A DNA stretch of 64,000 bases, taken from Brevundimonas bullata. GTDB lineage: Bacteria > Pseudomonadota > Alphaproteobacteria > Caulobacterales > Caulobacteraceae. The position numbers and the translations under genes are program-made. Positions 16,777-26,260 of this stretch are shown here, one piece after another. Location of the stretch: the NCBI RefSeq assembly GCF_014207965.1, contig NZ_JACHLM010000001.1, positions 1-64,000 of the forward strand, read 5' to 3'. How positions within the stretch are numbered: the stretch's first letter is position 1; the number at the start of each line of letters is the position of its first letter. A model generated the notes under the pieces. It saw nothing but the letters and a program-made list of their open reading frames with translations. It was not told the DNA's origin and did not search any database.

Positions 16777-16864
16777 CCACTGCACTGGCCCCGCGTTAGC
16801 AGCGGATTAAGCCGTCCCGGCCTAGTCTGCAGACTGAACGCCGTCCCGCAGCAGGAGGCCGTCC

Positions 16865-17887
16865 GTGCGACGCCCGCCCATGATCGCCATCCTGACCGTC
16901 GGGGCCTGCGCCCTGGGCGTCGTCGCGCCCTCCGCGGCCCAGACGCCGCCCCCCCAAGCCGCGCCATCCAGCGCCGGGCCCGCAGGCCTGCGCTACCTGA
17001 CCTGGCCCGGCCGCGCCTATCGCCCCGCATCCGTCGCCCCCGCCTCTGGCGCTGGGGAAACCGCGCCGCTTTCGGCTGCGAGCACGCCGACCCGCCCCCC
17101 GATCATTCCCCACGGCGGCCAGCCCGCAGCCTACGGCGCCGCCCCGATCGCGAGCATCGCCCCGCGTCAGGGCCTGACCCCCGCCAGCGCCTGGATTGGC
17201 TCTCAGGCTCCGGCCTACGCGCCTCATGCCGCGCCGCCGGTCGAGGGCCCTGGTCCGCAGCCCTATTACGCGTCTTCATCGGCGAACACGCCGACCCAGA
17301 CGCCTTGGCGCAGTTCGCGCGCCGTCGCGCCCGCCCCGGCTCCCGCGCCGAGCGGCTATTTCGCCGAGACCGCTGAGGCCGCGCCACCATCGAGGCCCGC
17401 CGTCGCCCCGGCGCCGACCCCGACCCGCGCCTATGTCGAGGCGCCTGCAACCGCCGCGCCGGTCGCGGCTCCGCCCTCTATCGTTCAGCCCCCCGTCGCA
17501 GAGACGGCCGCGCCGCCCGCCGCCGACCCCATGGCCCCGCGTCGCGACGCCCTGATCTTCAGTCTGCAACGACCTGCGGCTGCGCCCGCAGAGGTCGCGC
17601 CAACGTCCCAGCCGTCCGCCCAGCCTCAGCCCCAGGCCGCGCCAGTCGCGGAAACGGCCGGCGCCCAAGGCGGGGCCCGCTACTATTCGGTGCATCGTCA
17701 GGCGGGCCGTCAGCCCGACGCCACGCCCCTGCCGGCGCCGGTCTATCTGGACGCCCTGCCTGTCGATCTGACCACTACCCCCGCCTCGCCCGATCTGGCT
17801 GAGCCGCCCGCCGCCCCCAATCTGATCCGCAACGCGAACGGCCGCATACAGGCCCTGCCCGCCAACGAAGACCCCACACTGCCATGA
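16865..17887 (+). CDS. Exported Pro/Ala-rich low-complexity protein
   Basis: A 340-residue protein with a signal peptide (MIAILTVGACALGVVAPSAAQ), and then almost entirely Ala/Pro-rich low-complexity sequence with scattered Tyr/Arg. Only a short C-terminal stretch, ARYYSVHRQAGRQPDATP, looks ordered and conserved-like. The GTG at 16865 is chosen because AGGAGG lies six bases upstream; an in-frame ATG follows five codons later. The end overlaps the start of the DUF2336 gene (ATGA), so the two are translationally coupled. A periplasm-spanning or cell-surface linker role is possible but unsupported. Confidence 0.7.
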   Translation: MRRPPMIAILTVGACALGVVAPSAAQTPPPQAAPSSAGPAGLRYLTWPGRAYRPASVAPASGAGETAPLSAASTPTRPPIIPHGGQPAAYGAAPIASIAPRQGLTPASAWIGSQAPAYAPHAAPPVEGPGPQPYYASSSANTPTQTPWRSSRAVAPAPAPAPSGYFAETAEAAPPSRPAVAPAPTPTRAYVEAPATAAPVAAPPSIVQPPVAETAAPPAADPMAPRRDALIFSLQRPAAAPAEVAPTSQPSAQPQPQAAPVAETAGAQGGARYYSVHRQAGRQPDATPLPAPVYLDALPVDLTTTPASPDLAEPPAAPNLIRNANGRIQALPANEDPTLP

Positions 17888-19002
17888 GCGACGGCGCCGC
17901 CCTGCCCCCGACCGCCGACGTCTCCTCGCGTCTGCCCGACCTGATCGCTATGGCGCAGGAGCCGTCCAGCGAGAAGCGCCGCGCCCTGCTGCGCGAACTG
18001 ACCGACCACTTCTTCGGCGCCGCCAAGCGCACCGAGGCCGAGACCGCGCTCTACGGCTCGGTGCTCAGCGACCTGACCGACGCGATGGAACTGGCTGTGC
18101 GCGCGGAACTGGCCGAGCGCTTCGCCGAGGCCGTCGACGCCCCGATCCAGTTGATCCGCCGCCTCGCCAACGACGAAGCCGAGGATGTCGCCTGTCCCGT
18201 GCTGCAAGCCTCGCCGGTCCTGACCGAGGCCGACCTGATCCAGGTCATCCGCTCGCGCGGCCAGGGCCATATGCGCGCCGTCAGCCAGCGCGCCGTCGTC
18301 TCCGAAGCCGTGTCCGACGCCATCGTCGATCGCGGCGACGACGAGACCTTGGGCGTTCTGCTGGGCAACGAAGGCGCCCAGATGTCGCGCGCCGCTTGCG
18401 AAACCGCTGTCGAGCGCGCCCGCGCCAATCCGGCCCTGCACGCCGCGACGGTCGAGCGCGCGAGCCTGCCCGCAGACCTGCTGAACGAGATGTATTTCGA
18501 GGTCGAGGCCCGCCTACGTCAGCGCATTCTGGAACAGAACGCCCGCATGGATCCAGCCCTGCTGGAAAGCGCCCTGGCCGCTGGTCGGACCCGCGTCGCC
18601 ACCGACGACGGCGCCCTGCCGGTCGACTACGCCGAGAGCCTGGCCTATGTCGAAGAACTGAACGTCGCCGGTCAGTTGACCCCGCCGGTCCTGGCCCGCT
18701 TCCTGCGCTCCGGCAGTCGGACCTCCTTCCTGATCGCCCTGTCGCAACTGGCCGACATCGACTTCCATACCGCCCGCCAGATCGTCGAGCGCCGCGAACT
18801 GGACGCCCTGGCTGTGGTCTGCAAGGCCGCCGACCTGGATCGCGCCCTGTTCCTGACCTATGCTGTGGTGCTGCTGAACACGGACGGCGACGCCATGGGC
18901 AAGGCCCGCGCCTATGCCGGCATGTACAACGACCTGACCAACGAGGCCGCCCAGCGCACCCTGCGCTTCTGGCGCATGCGCAAGGCCATGCACGCGGCCT
19001 GA
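17884..19002 (+). CDS. DUF2336 family helical-repeat protein (first copy)
   Basis: A 372-residue soluble protein of the DUF2336 family, seen mainly in alphaproteobacteria. It is all-helical, HEAT-like: LTDHFFGAAKRTEAETALYGSVLSDLTDAM, RLANDEAEDVACPVLQASPVLTEADLI and RGQGHMRAVSQRAVVSEAVSDAI (about 40-150). It ends in QRTLRFWRMRKAMHAA. The function is unknown; such proteins may act as scaffolds or in signalling. Its start overlaps the preceding gene. A second DUF2336 gene lies 750 bases on, beyond mucR, on the other strand. Confidence 0.85.
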   Translation: MSDGAALPPTADVSSRLPDLIAMAQEPSSEKRRALLRELTDHFFGAAKRTEAETALYGSVLSDLTDAMELAVRAELAERFAEAVDAPIQLIRRLANDEAEDVACPVLQASPVLTEADLIQVIRSRGQGHMRAVSQRAVVSEAVSDAIVDRGDDETLGVLLGNEGAQMSRAACETAVERARANPALHAATVERASLPADLLNEMYFEVEARLRQRILEQNARMDPALLESALAAGRTRVATDDGALPVDYAESLAYVEELNVAGQLTPPVLARFLRSGSRTSFLIALSQLADIDFHTARQIVERRELDALAVVCKAADLDRALFLTYAVVLLNTDGDAMGKARAYAGMYNDLTNEAAQRTLRFWRMRKAMHAA

Positions 19003-19018
19003 GCCAAAGCGCGACGCC

Positions 19019-19045
19019 TCTCCCTCCCCTTAATGGGGAGGGAGA
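19019..19045 (+). terminator. Strong stem-loop after first DUF2336 gene
   Basis: TCTCCCTCCCC (19019-19029) and GGGGAGGGAGA (19035-19045) form a perfect 11-pair stem with a TTAAT loop. There is no T run, so it may end or protect the transcript rather than act as a classic terminator. Bases 19046-19104 show nothing further. Confidence 0.55.
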
Positions 19046-19104
19046 ATGTCGCGCGCTCCAAAGCGCTCAAGCAGCCCGAAGGGCGTTAGCGCCCCAAGAA
19101 TGCC

Positions 19105-19137
19105 AAAACGCCCGCCTTCCTTCCGGAAGACGGGCGC
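19105..19137 (-). terminator. Terminator of the mucR gene
   Basis: On the minus strand CGCCCGTCTTCC, loop GGAA, GGAAGGCGGGCG makes a 12-pair stem with one mismatch, followed by TTTT. It lies about 25 bases after the mucR stop. Confidence 0.75.
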
Positions 19138-19162
19138 TGCATCCAACCTTGGAAGGTCGGTC

Positions 19163-19591
19163 TTACTTCTTGGCGCGGGGAGCGCGAGCCGGCTTGCGAC
19201 CGCCCTGGCCCAGGCCCATCTGCTTGGCCAGGTCCGAACGGGCCTTGGCGTAGTTGGGCGCGACCATCGGATAGTCCTTGGCCAAGCCCCACTTCGCCCG
19301 GTATTCCTCGGGGCTCATATTGTATTTCGTGCGCAGGTGACGCTTCAGCGACTTGAACTTGCGGCCGTCTTCCAGGCAGATCAGGAAGTCGGGCGTAATC
19401 GACTTGCGCACCGGAACCGCCGGTTCCTTGGGCTCGGGCTCGATTTCAACGGGGCCGGAAGACACGCCCGACAGAGCGGCGTGGATCTGAGCGATCAGGC
19501 CGGGCACGGCGTCGGCCGAGACGGTGTTGTTGCTGACATAGGCCGACACAATGTCCGCCGTCATTTCGAGCAGTTCGGGTTTTTCTTCCAT
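19163..19591 (-). CDS. mucR: MucR/Ros family transcriptional regulator
   Basis: A 142-residue DNA-binding regulator. In Caulobacter MucR proteins control cell-cycle genes together with CtrA and SciP; in rhizobia they control exopolysaccharide and motility. The N-terminus is the oligomerisation helix ([23 protein letters not shown]), and the C-terminus the zinc-finger-like domain with [18 protein letters not shown], then [14 protein letters not shown]. The usual zinc set is reduced: Cys, then Asp in place of the second Cys, one His, and Lys-Tyr where Ros has His-His. The ATG at 19591 is preferred over an upstream in-frame TTG. The C-terminal tail is Arg/Lys-rich. Confidence 0.9.
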   Translation of the reverse strand: MEEKPELLEMTADIVSAYVSNNTVSADAVPGLIAQIHAALSGVSSGPVEIEPEPKEPAVPVRKSITPDFLICLEDGRKFKSLKRHLRTKYNMSPEEYRAKWGLAKDYPMVAPNYAKARSDLAKQMGLGQGGRKPARAPRAKK

Positions 19592-19756
19592 TGGGGGATC
19601 GCCTGTTGCAAGAGCCAAACGCGTTCGACTGATCTAACCCGACCCGCCGGTGATCCGTTTCATACGGATGTTTGATGGTGAAGGCAATGCAAGCATAGAT
19701 GATCGCCTGGCGGGCGAAATCTTCTACTCATCTGCACTGAATGCAGTCGTCGATTT

Positions 19757-20968
19757 TCAGCGACCAAAGTTATCCGCGAGCGCCAGCATGGCGGCCCGCT
19801 CGGGTGCGGAGTATTCGTCGATCAGCTCTTCATCGCCTTCGCGGATGGCGCGAAGAAGCGCAGGCGTCAGGGCCGACGACAGCGACCAGTTCCAGTAACG
19901 GAGCACGGTCTGCGCCCGATCGACGGCCAGCATCTCATAGGTGATCTGCACCCGTTCCCAGTCGGGATGGACCTCGCCATCAGCCGTCAGTTCGGGACGA
20001 CGCATGGCCCGCCACAGGGTCTGCAGGTCCAGCCGCGACAGGCCGGTGGCCTTGCACAGGATGGCCAGGGCCTCGCCGCCCGCATCGCCCATGATCTTGG
20101 CCGCGGTCAACGGCTTGATGCCCGACAGATAGCCGATCTCGCCGACGATCTCGCGCGTCACGCCCCGACTGGCGGCGGCAACCGCGTCCTCCAGGCCGTT
20201 GTAGGGACTCTTGTCGATGGCGGCGCGATTGCGCTGGCGCCGCTCGATGAACTGCAACGCCTTGCGCGTCACAGGATCGGACCAGCCCTCGGCGGCGGCC
20301 ATCGCGAACAGGTCCTCGACGCTGTCCTGCAGCACTTCGCGCGACACGGCGAAACGCTGCAGCACGGTGCGGCGCTCGTCAGGCCCGCACCACCAGAACA
20401 TGACATAGGCCCCCGACGGCCTCAGTTCGGGCCGTTTCAGCAGCGGTGCGCACAGACCCCGGCTCTGGCGGCTCAGCGCCACCACGCCCTCGATAGCGAC
20501 CTGCGCCAGACGCGCCGAGGCGTTCTTCAGCACCGCCTCGATGACGGAGTCCTCGCCAAAGCTCAGCAGGGTCTCGGTGACCACTTCCGACAGGCCGCGT
20601 CGCTCAGCGATCAACAGCCGATGCTCGATCCCGGCGTCGCGGGCGCAACCGATCAGGTCCACGTCGGTCAGGGACGCGCACTGCTCGATCAGCGGCCCCG
20701 CCACCGTTGGTTCGTCGCGCAACAGAAGCCGTACAAGACTGTTGGGCAGTTCCGCCAACGGGGCCAGCCGCATCGCCACCCGCCGCCGCTCCTCTACCGA
20801 GGCCAGCCGCAGCAGGTCCACCAGCAGATCGCCCGTCACCGCCCGCTCGAAGGCGTTGATCCGGCTGGCGGGCAGACAGACGACATCGGCCAGCCGCCGC
20901 AGCAGGGTCTGGCGAGCTTTCGACGCCTGCGGAGCGTCGGCGTCTGAACTGACAGCCGGGATCGACAT
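19757..20968 (-). CDS. DUF2336 family helical-repeat protein (second copy)
   Basis: A 403-residue helical protein, related in plan to the DUF2336 gene at 17884: repeated helices throughout, a GYLSGIKPLTAAKIMGDAGGEALAILCKATGLSRLDLQTLW segment near 290-330 that resembles the corresponding QLADIDFHTARQIVERRELDALAVVCKAADLDRALFL of the first copy, and a late QTVLRYWNWSL matching QRTLRFWRM. No signal peptide or membrane segment. The function is unknown. It is transcribed in the same direction as mucR but with a long gap. Confidence 0.8.
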   Translation of the reverse strand: MSIPAVSSDADAPQASKARQTLLRRLADVVCLPASRINAFERAVTGDLLVDLLRLASVEERRRVAMRLAPLAELPNSLVRLLLRDEPTVAGPLIEQCASLTDVDLIGCARDAGIEHRLLIAERRGLSEVVTETLLSFGEDSVIEAVLKNASARLAQVAIEGVVALSRQSRGLCAPLLKRPELRPSGAYVMFWWCGPDERRTVLQRFAVSREVLQDSVEDLFAMAAAEGWSDPVTRKALQFIERRQRNRAAIDKSPYNGLEDAVAAASRGVTREIVGEIGYLSGIKPLTAAKIMGDAGGEALAILCKATGLSRLDLQTLWRAMRRPELTADGEVHPDWERVQITYEMLAVDRAQTVLRYWNWSLSSALTPALLRAIREGDEELIDEYSAPERAAMLALADNFGR

Positions 20969-21066
20969 GGCTTCTACCCTAACGCGAGCCGGTTAACCGC
21001 GCGTGAGGGGCGAGAAAGACGAGAGAGCATCTCCCTTCCCCTTCACAGGGAGCGCAAAGACGACCC

Positions 21067-22047
21067 CTACAGCCCTTCAAACAGGGCCGTGGACAGATAG
21101 CGCTCGGCGAAGCTGGGTATGATGGCGACGATGGTCTTGCCCGCATGCTCGTCCAGCGCCGCCAGGCGGAAGGCGGCCACCAGGGCGGCGCCCGAACTGA
21201 TGCCGACCGGCAAGCCTTCGGTACGGGCCACCTTGCGCGCCATTTCGAAGGCCTCGTCGTTGGAGACTTGTTCGACCCCGTCGATCACAGCGCGATCGAC
21301 GATCGAGGGCACGAAGCCCGCGCCGATGCCCTGGATCTTGTGCGGACCGGGCGCGCCGCCCGACAGGACGGGCGAGGCGGTCGGCTCGACCGCGATCATC
21401 TTCACCGAGGGCTTCTTGAACTTCAGCGCGTGGCCGACGCCGGTGATGGTGCCGCCGGTGCCCACGCCGGCGATGACGATGTCCACCGCCCCCGCCGTAT
21501 CGTTCCAGATTTCCTCAGCGGTCGAGACTTCATGGATGGCCGGGTTGGCCGGGTTCTCGAACTGCGAGGGGCTGACGGCGCCCGGGGTGCGGTCCAGAAT
21601 CTCCTGCGCCATGCCGATGGCGCCCTTCATGCCTTTTTCGGCCGGGGTCAGCACCAGTTCGGCGCCCAGCAGGGCCAGCATCTTGCGGCGCTCGATCGAC
21701 ATGCTCTCGGGCATGACCAGGATCAGCTTGTAGCCCTTGGCCGCGGCGACGAAGGCCAGGGCGATGCCGGTGTTGCCCGATGTCGGCTCGACCAGGATCG
21801 AGCCCGGCCGGATCTTGCCCGCCTGCTCCAGTGCCTCGATCATGGCCACGCCGATCCGATCCTTGACCGAGGCCAAGGGGTTGAAGAACTCAAGCTTGGC
21901 CAACACCGTCGCCTTGGGCGCCAGCTCCGCCGTCAGATTGGGCAGCCGCACCAGGGGGGTGTCGCCGATGGTGTCGATGATGCTGTCATAGACCCGGCCC
22001 CGTCCGACCTTCTTGTGGCGGCTGGCGTCGTAGGCGGTGTCGGACAT
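21067..22047 (-). CDS. cysK: Cysteine synthase A (O-acetylserine sulfhydrylase)
   Basis: A 326-residue PLP enzyme that makes Cys from O-acetylserine and sulfide. Lys62 in ASVKDRIG binds PLP; the substrate loop [12 protein letters not shown] and the phosphate-binding [10 protein letters not shown] loop are intact, and [13 protein letters not shown] is near the C-terminus. The ATG at 22047 gives the family start and has GGAGA seven bases upstream; a longer start at 22113 is unlikely. The gene stands alone. Confidence 0.94.
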   Translation of the reverse strand: MSDTAYDASRHKKVGRGRVYDSIIDTIGDTPLVRLPNLTAELAPKATVLAKLEFFNPLASVKDRIGVAMIEALEQAGKIRPGSILVEPTSGNTGIALAFVAAAKGYKLILVMPESMSIERRKMLALLGAELVLTPAEKGMKGAIGMAQEILDRTPGAVSPSQFENPANPAIHEVSTAEEIWNDTAGAVDIVIAGVGTGGTITGVGHALKFKKPSVKMIAVEPTASPVLSGGAPGPHKIQGIGAGFVPSIVDRAVIDGVEQVSNDEAFEMARKVARTEGLPVGISSGAALVAAFRLAALDEHAGKTIVAIIPSFAERYLSTALFEGL

Positions 22048-22148
22048 GGGAGATCTCCGTGCGGCGGTTTGGTCTAGGTGACAGCCCTTATACGCATCAG
22101 ACAAGATGCGCACTGCACAGGAATTCTAAGCGATAACCTAGAAGGGAT

Positions 22149-22163
22149 GGAATGAACCATTCC
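22149..22163. repeat. Small inverted repeat in cysK upstream region
   Basis: GGAATG-AAC-CATTCC, a perfect 6-base inverted repeat in the divergent gap between cysK and the next gene. It is a candidate operator; no regulator can be named. Confidence 0.45.
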
Positions 22164-22219
22164 GCAACGCCTCGCCTGCATGACAGGGCGCGCTCATCCA
22201 ATTCGGGGGATCCCGCTGC

Positions 22220-23056
22220 ATGACCGAGATCAGGATTTCCGGCGTCAAGGCTGTGCGCTGGTTGCGACGCGCGCCCCAGGATCTCGACCTCCTGCTGAAT
22301 ACCGGCCTTGAGGACGACCGCCACGAATACCTGTGGCGCATCATGTCGGCGACCGGCGACAGCCTCGTTCTCCAGTGTGAGGAAACCGGCGTCCGGCGCA
22401 GCCTTTCATTTGCTCAGGTCGCTCGTGCGACCATCATTGTGCCCGACGGCCACCCGCTGATCGCCAGCGTGGAAGCAATGATCGATCCCGCCGAGCGTGC
22501 GCTCGAGGAAACGGCCCGAGCCCTGGCGCCTCATCTTCAGGGCGGCCTGCACAATCTCATGGACGCCCCGATAATCCTCAAGGCCGTGCAGCAGGGGGCC
22601 GCAGGGGACCTCCCAGACCGTGACGGGCGAAAAAACCAGGCTTCCGCGCTAAAGGCCAACGGACAGTGGCGCCTGGGCGCACGCATCGCTGAAAGCTGGC
22701 GAACGGCGGCGTCGGCGGCCAAGGTCCCTGCCGCAGACATTGATATCGATCTTGCCCTCTTCCTGCGAGAAGCCGGAGAGGTTCGATCCGCCGCCCGGGT
22801 CGTCGAACAATTCCTGGCGGACCGCCCCCCGCCCGGGGCCGAGGCTGTCCTTCGTCGGCAATTCGCGGCCCTGCTCGCAGACCTGTTCGAGCGCGGCCGT
22901 CGACGGGATCCCGAGTTGCTGAATAGAGCCGAACGCGAGGCTCGCCACGCCTACGCCATCACCATGAACATGGCGCCGCCGGGACGAGCCGCACAAGCGG
23001 ACCCTGAAGCCGGCGCCCTGTTCAATCGACTGAAGTCCCTCGCCGAAGCGCCCTAA
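22220..23056 (+). CDS. Hypothetical protein, helical C-terminal half
   Basis: A 278-residue soluble protein that I do not recognise. The first 90 residues are mixed strand/helix, starting RISGVKAVRWLRRAPQDLDL and including YLWRIMSATGDSLVLQCEETG. Residues 130-270 are helical and may form TPR-like pairs (REAGEVRSAARVVEQFL, RRQFAALLADLFERGRR and AEREARHAYAITMNM). There is no signal peptide. It is divergent from cysK and convergent with the Lrp-type gene, overlapping its end by four bases. It might handle a multi-protein complex, which is only suggested by the repeats. Confidence 0.6.
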   Translation: MTEIRISGVKAVRWLRRAPQDLDLLLNTGLEDDRHEYLWRIMSATGDSLVLQCEETGVRRSLSFAQVARATIIVPDGHPLIASVEAMIDPAERALEETARALAPHLQGGLHNLMDAPIILKAVQQGAAGDLPDRDGRKNQASALKANGQWRLGARIAESWRTAASAAKVPAADIDIDLALFLREAGEVRSAARVVEQFLADRPPPGAEAVLRRQFAALLADLFERGRRRDPELLNRAEREARHAYAITMNMAPPGRAAQADPEAGALFNRLKSLAEAP

Positions 23057-23532
23057 CGCAGCCCCCGCCGCGCCGGGTCAAACGGCAACACCTCCCGGAT
23101 CGAGATCAGGGTCTTGAAGGCCCGTACCCGGGCGTCGTCGTTCAGCACCTCGCGGGTGAAGACCTCATAGGCCTCCATGGTCGGCACGCGGACATAGAGG
23201 ACGAAGTCGGTCTCGCCGGTCACGTACCAGGCGGCCTGAACCTCGGGCCGAGCCGTCAGGCTGTCGATCAGGGCGTCCAGCACCCCTGTGCCCTCGCGCT
23301 CCATCTCGACCAGGACGTGCATGGTCAGGGCGCGGGCCAGCCGGGCCTCGTCGATCACCGCCACGTCGGCGACGATCACGCCCTCCTCACGCAGACGGCG
23401 CAGACGGCGCGACACGGCCGATTCCGACAGCCCCACCTTGTCCGCCAGCACGCGCGCGGGCTGCAGGTTGTCGCGCCGGACCAGATCCAGCAGCCGGCGG
23501 TCAAAATCGTCGAGCGCGACGGTTTCCCGCAT
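23053..23532 (-). CDS. Lrp/AsnC family transcriptional regulator
   Basis: A 159-residue regulator with an N-terminal helix-turn-helix (LDDFDRRLLDLVRRDNLQPARVLADKVGLSESAVSRRLRRLREEGVI) and the C-terminal ligand-binding RAM domain (WYVTGETDFVLYVRVPTMEAYEVFTREVL). These proteins sense amino acids. It is divergent from a RhtA-type exporter with only 87 bases between starts, so it probably controls that exporter and itself. Confidence 0.9.
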   Translation of the reverse strand: MRETVALDDFDRRLLDLVRRDNLQPARVLADKVGLSESAVSRRLRRLREEGVIVADVAVIDEARLARALTMHVLVEMEREGTGVLDALIDSLTARPEVQAAWYVTGETDFVLYVRVPTMEAYEVFTREVLNDDARVRAFKTLISIREVLPFDPARRGLR

Positions 23533-23619
23533 CTCAATTCACCCAGACCACGTTTTCTTGCATTCTATCAGCAGATTTCAGCGAGAAACACAGGCGGCTT
23601 TTCACTAGGTTCCCGGCCG

Positions 23620-24531
23620 ATGTCCTCCCCGACCCTGCCCCTGAATTCCCCGCGCCTTTCGGCCGCCCTGCCCTATCTCGCCCTGGTCGGCGGGATGGTG
23701 TCGCTGGCGGTCGGCACCTCCTTCGCCAAGGGCCTGTTTCCGCTCGTCGGCGCCGAAGGGACGGCGGCGCTGCGCGTCGGCCTGTCGGCCTTGGTGTTGG
23801 TGGCGATCTGGCGACCGTGGCGGTTCCGCCTGACGCGCTCGGACGCCGGACGGGTTCTGCTTTACGGCCTGGTGCTGGGCCTGATGAACCTCAGCTTCTA
23901 CATGGCGCTGCGGACCATTCCGCTCGGCCTGGCCATCGCCATCGAGTTCGCCGGGCCGCTGAGCCTGGCCCTGATCCATTCGCGACGCTTGGTGCATTTC
24001 GCCCTGGTCGGCCTGGCCGTCGCCGGTCTGGCCATGCTGCTGCCGATCTGGAGCGGGGTCGAGGGGCTGGACCCGGTCGGCGTCGGCTTCGCCGCCTTCG
24101 CCGGCCTGTGCTGGGCGCTCTACATCGTCTTCGGCAAGCGCCTGTCGCACATGCACGCCGGTCAGTCGGTGGCCCTGGGGATGAGCACCGCCGCCCTGGT
24201 CATCCTGCCCTTCGGCGTCTCGTCTGCGGGCCTCGCCCTGCTGGCGCCCGCCGTCCTACTGATGGGTCTGGGTGTGGCCCTGGTGTCCAGCGCCCTGCCC
24301 TATTCGCTGGAGATGATCGCCCTGCGCCACATCCCCAAGCGCACCTTCGGCGTTCTGCTCAGCGTCGAGCCCGCCATCGGCGCGGTGGCGGGCATGATCC
24401 TGCTGCACGAACAGCTCAGCCCCCTGCAGTGGCTGGCCATCGGCTGCATCATCGCCGCCTCCATCGGCGCCGTCCTGACCGCGCCCCGAGGTCAGGCCCA
24501 GGTCCTGACCGAACCCGGCGCCCCAGCCTGA
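23620..24531 (+). CDS. EamA-family exporter (RhtA-like)
   Basis: A 303-residue inner-membrane protein with about ten membrane segments in two EamA repeats. RhtA-type relatives export threonine/homoserine or related amino acids. Visible marks are GTSFAKGLFPLVGAEGTAALR, FYMALRTIPLGLAIAIEFAGPL, and LRHIPKRTFGVLLSVEPAIGAVAG with LHEQLSPLQWLAIG in the second half. The ATG at 23620 gives the family N-terminus. It is divergent from the Lrp-type gene, which fits export controlled by substrate level. Confidence 0.87.
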   Translation: MSSPTLPLNSPRLSAALPYLALVGGMVSLAVGTSFAKGLFPLVGAEGTAALRVGLSALVLVAIWRPWRFRLTRSDAGRVLLYGLVLGLMNLSFYMALRTIPLGLAIAIEFAGPLSLALIHSRRLVHFALVGLAVAGLAMLLPIWSGVEGLDPVGVGFAAFAGLCWALYIVFGKRLSHMHAGQSVALGMSTAALVILPFGVSSAGLALLAPAVLLMGLGVALVSSALPYSLEMIALRHIPKRTFGVLLSVEPAIGAVAGMILLHEQLSPLQWLAIGCIIAASIGAVLTAPRGQAQVLTEPGAPA

Positions 24532-24541
24532 TCAGACACCT

Positions 24542-24655
24542 ATGAAGACCCTGCTCGCCTGCCTGCGCTCGCCCGTGCTGAACATCGCCGTCGGCCTTCT
24601 GTTCGGACTGATCTTCGCCCTCGTCATGCGGCTGGCCATCCAGCGCGTCTTCTGA
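24542..24655 (+). CDS. Small 37-residue membrane protein
   Basis: An ATG 10 bases after the exporter stop opens a 37-residue frame: a short start (MKTLLACLRSPV), one hydrophobic segment NIAVGLLFGLIFALVMRLAI, and a basic end (QRVF). Size, hydrophobicity and tight position suggest a real small membrane protein, perhaps co-transcribed with the exporter. No known family is recognised; the frame is short enough that chance cannot be excluded. Confidence 0.5.
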   Translation: MKTLLACLRSPVLNIAVGLLFGLIFALVMRLAIQRVF

Positions 24656-24659
24656 AGGA

Positions 24660-26090
<1,431 letters not shown>

Positions 26091-26187
26091 TTAGACTCGA
26101 TCGATTGCCCCTGAAGCGTAAAATCTGAAACCTTAGTTTTCCTGCGGCGCGATCTACGGGCATTCCCGTAAGCTGACTTCACCGCTC

Positions 26188-26214
26188 GTTAACCACGATG
26201 AGGCATCCGTTAAC
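26188..26214 (+). promoter_or_regulatory. Paired GTTAAC sites upstream of fliI
   Basis: GTTAAC occurs at 26188-26193 and at 26209-26214, 21 bases apart, followed by GGTTAG. These are CtrA half-site words; the N7 spacing of the full box is not met, so this is a candidate only. They suit a promoter if fliI starts at the TTG at 26261. Confidence 0.4.
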
Positions 26215-26260
26215 GGTTAGAGCCGCTGCGTTTGACCCGACGCGGCCTGAGGGGCCCCGC

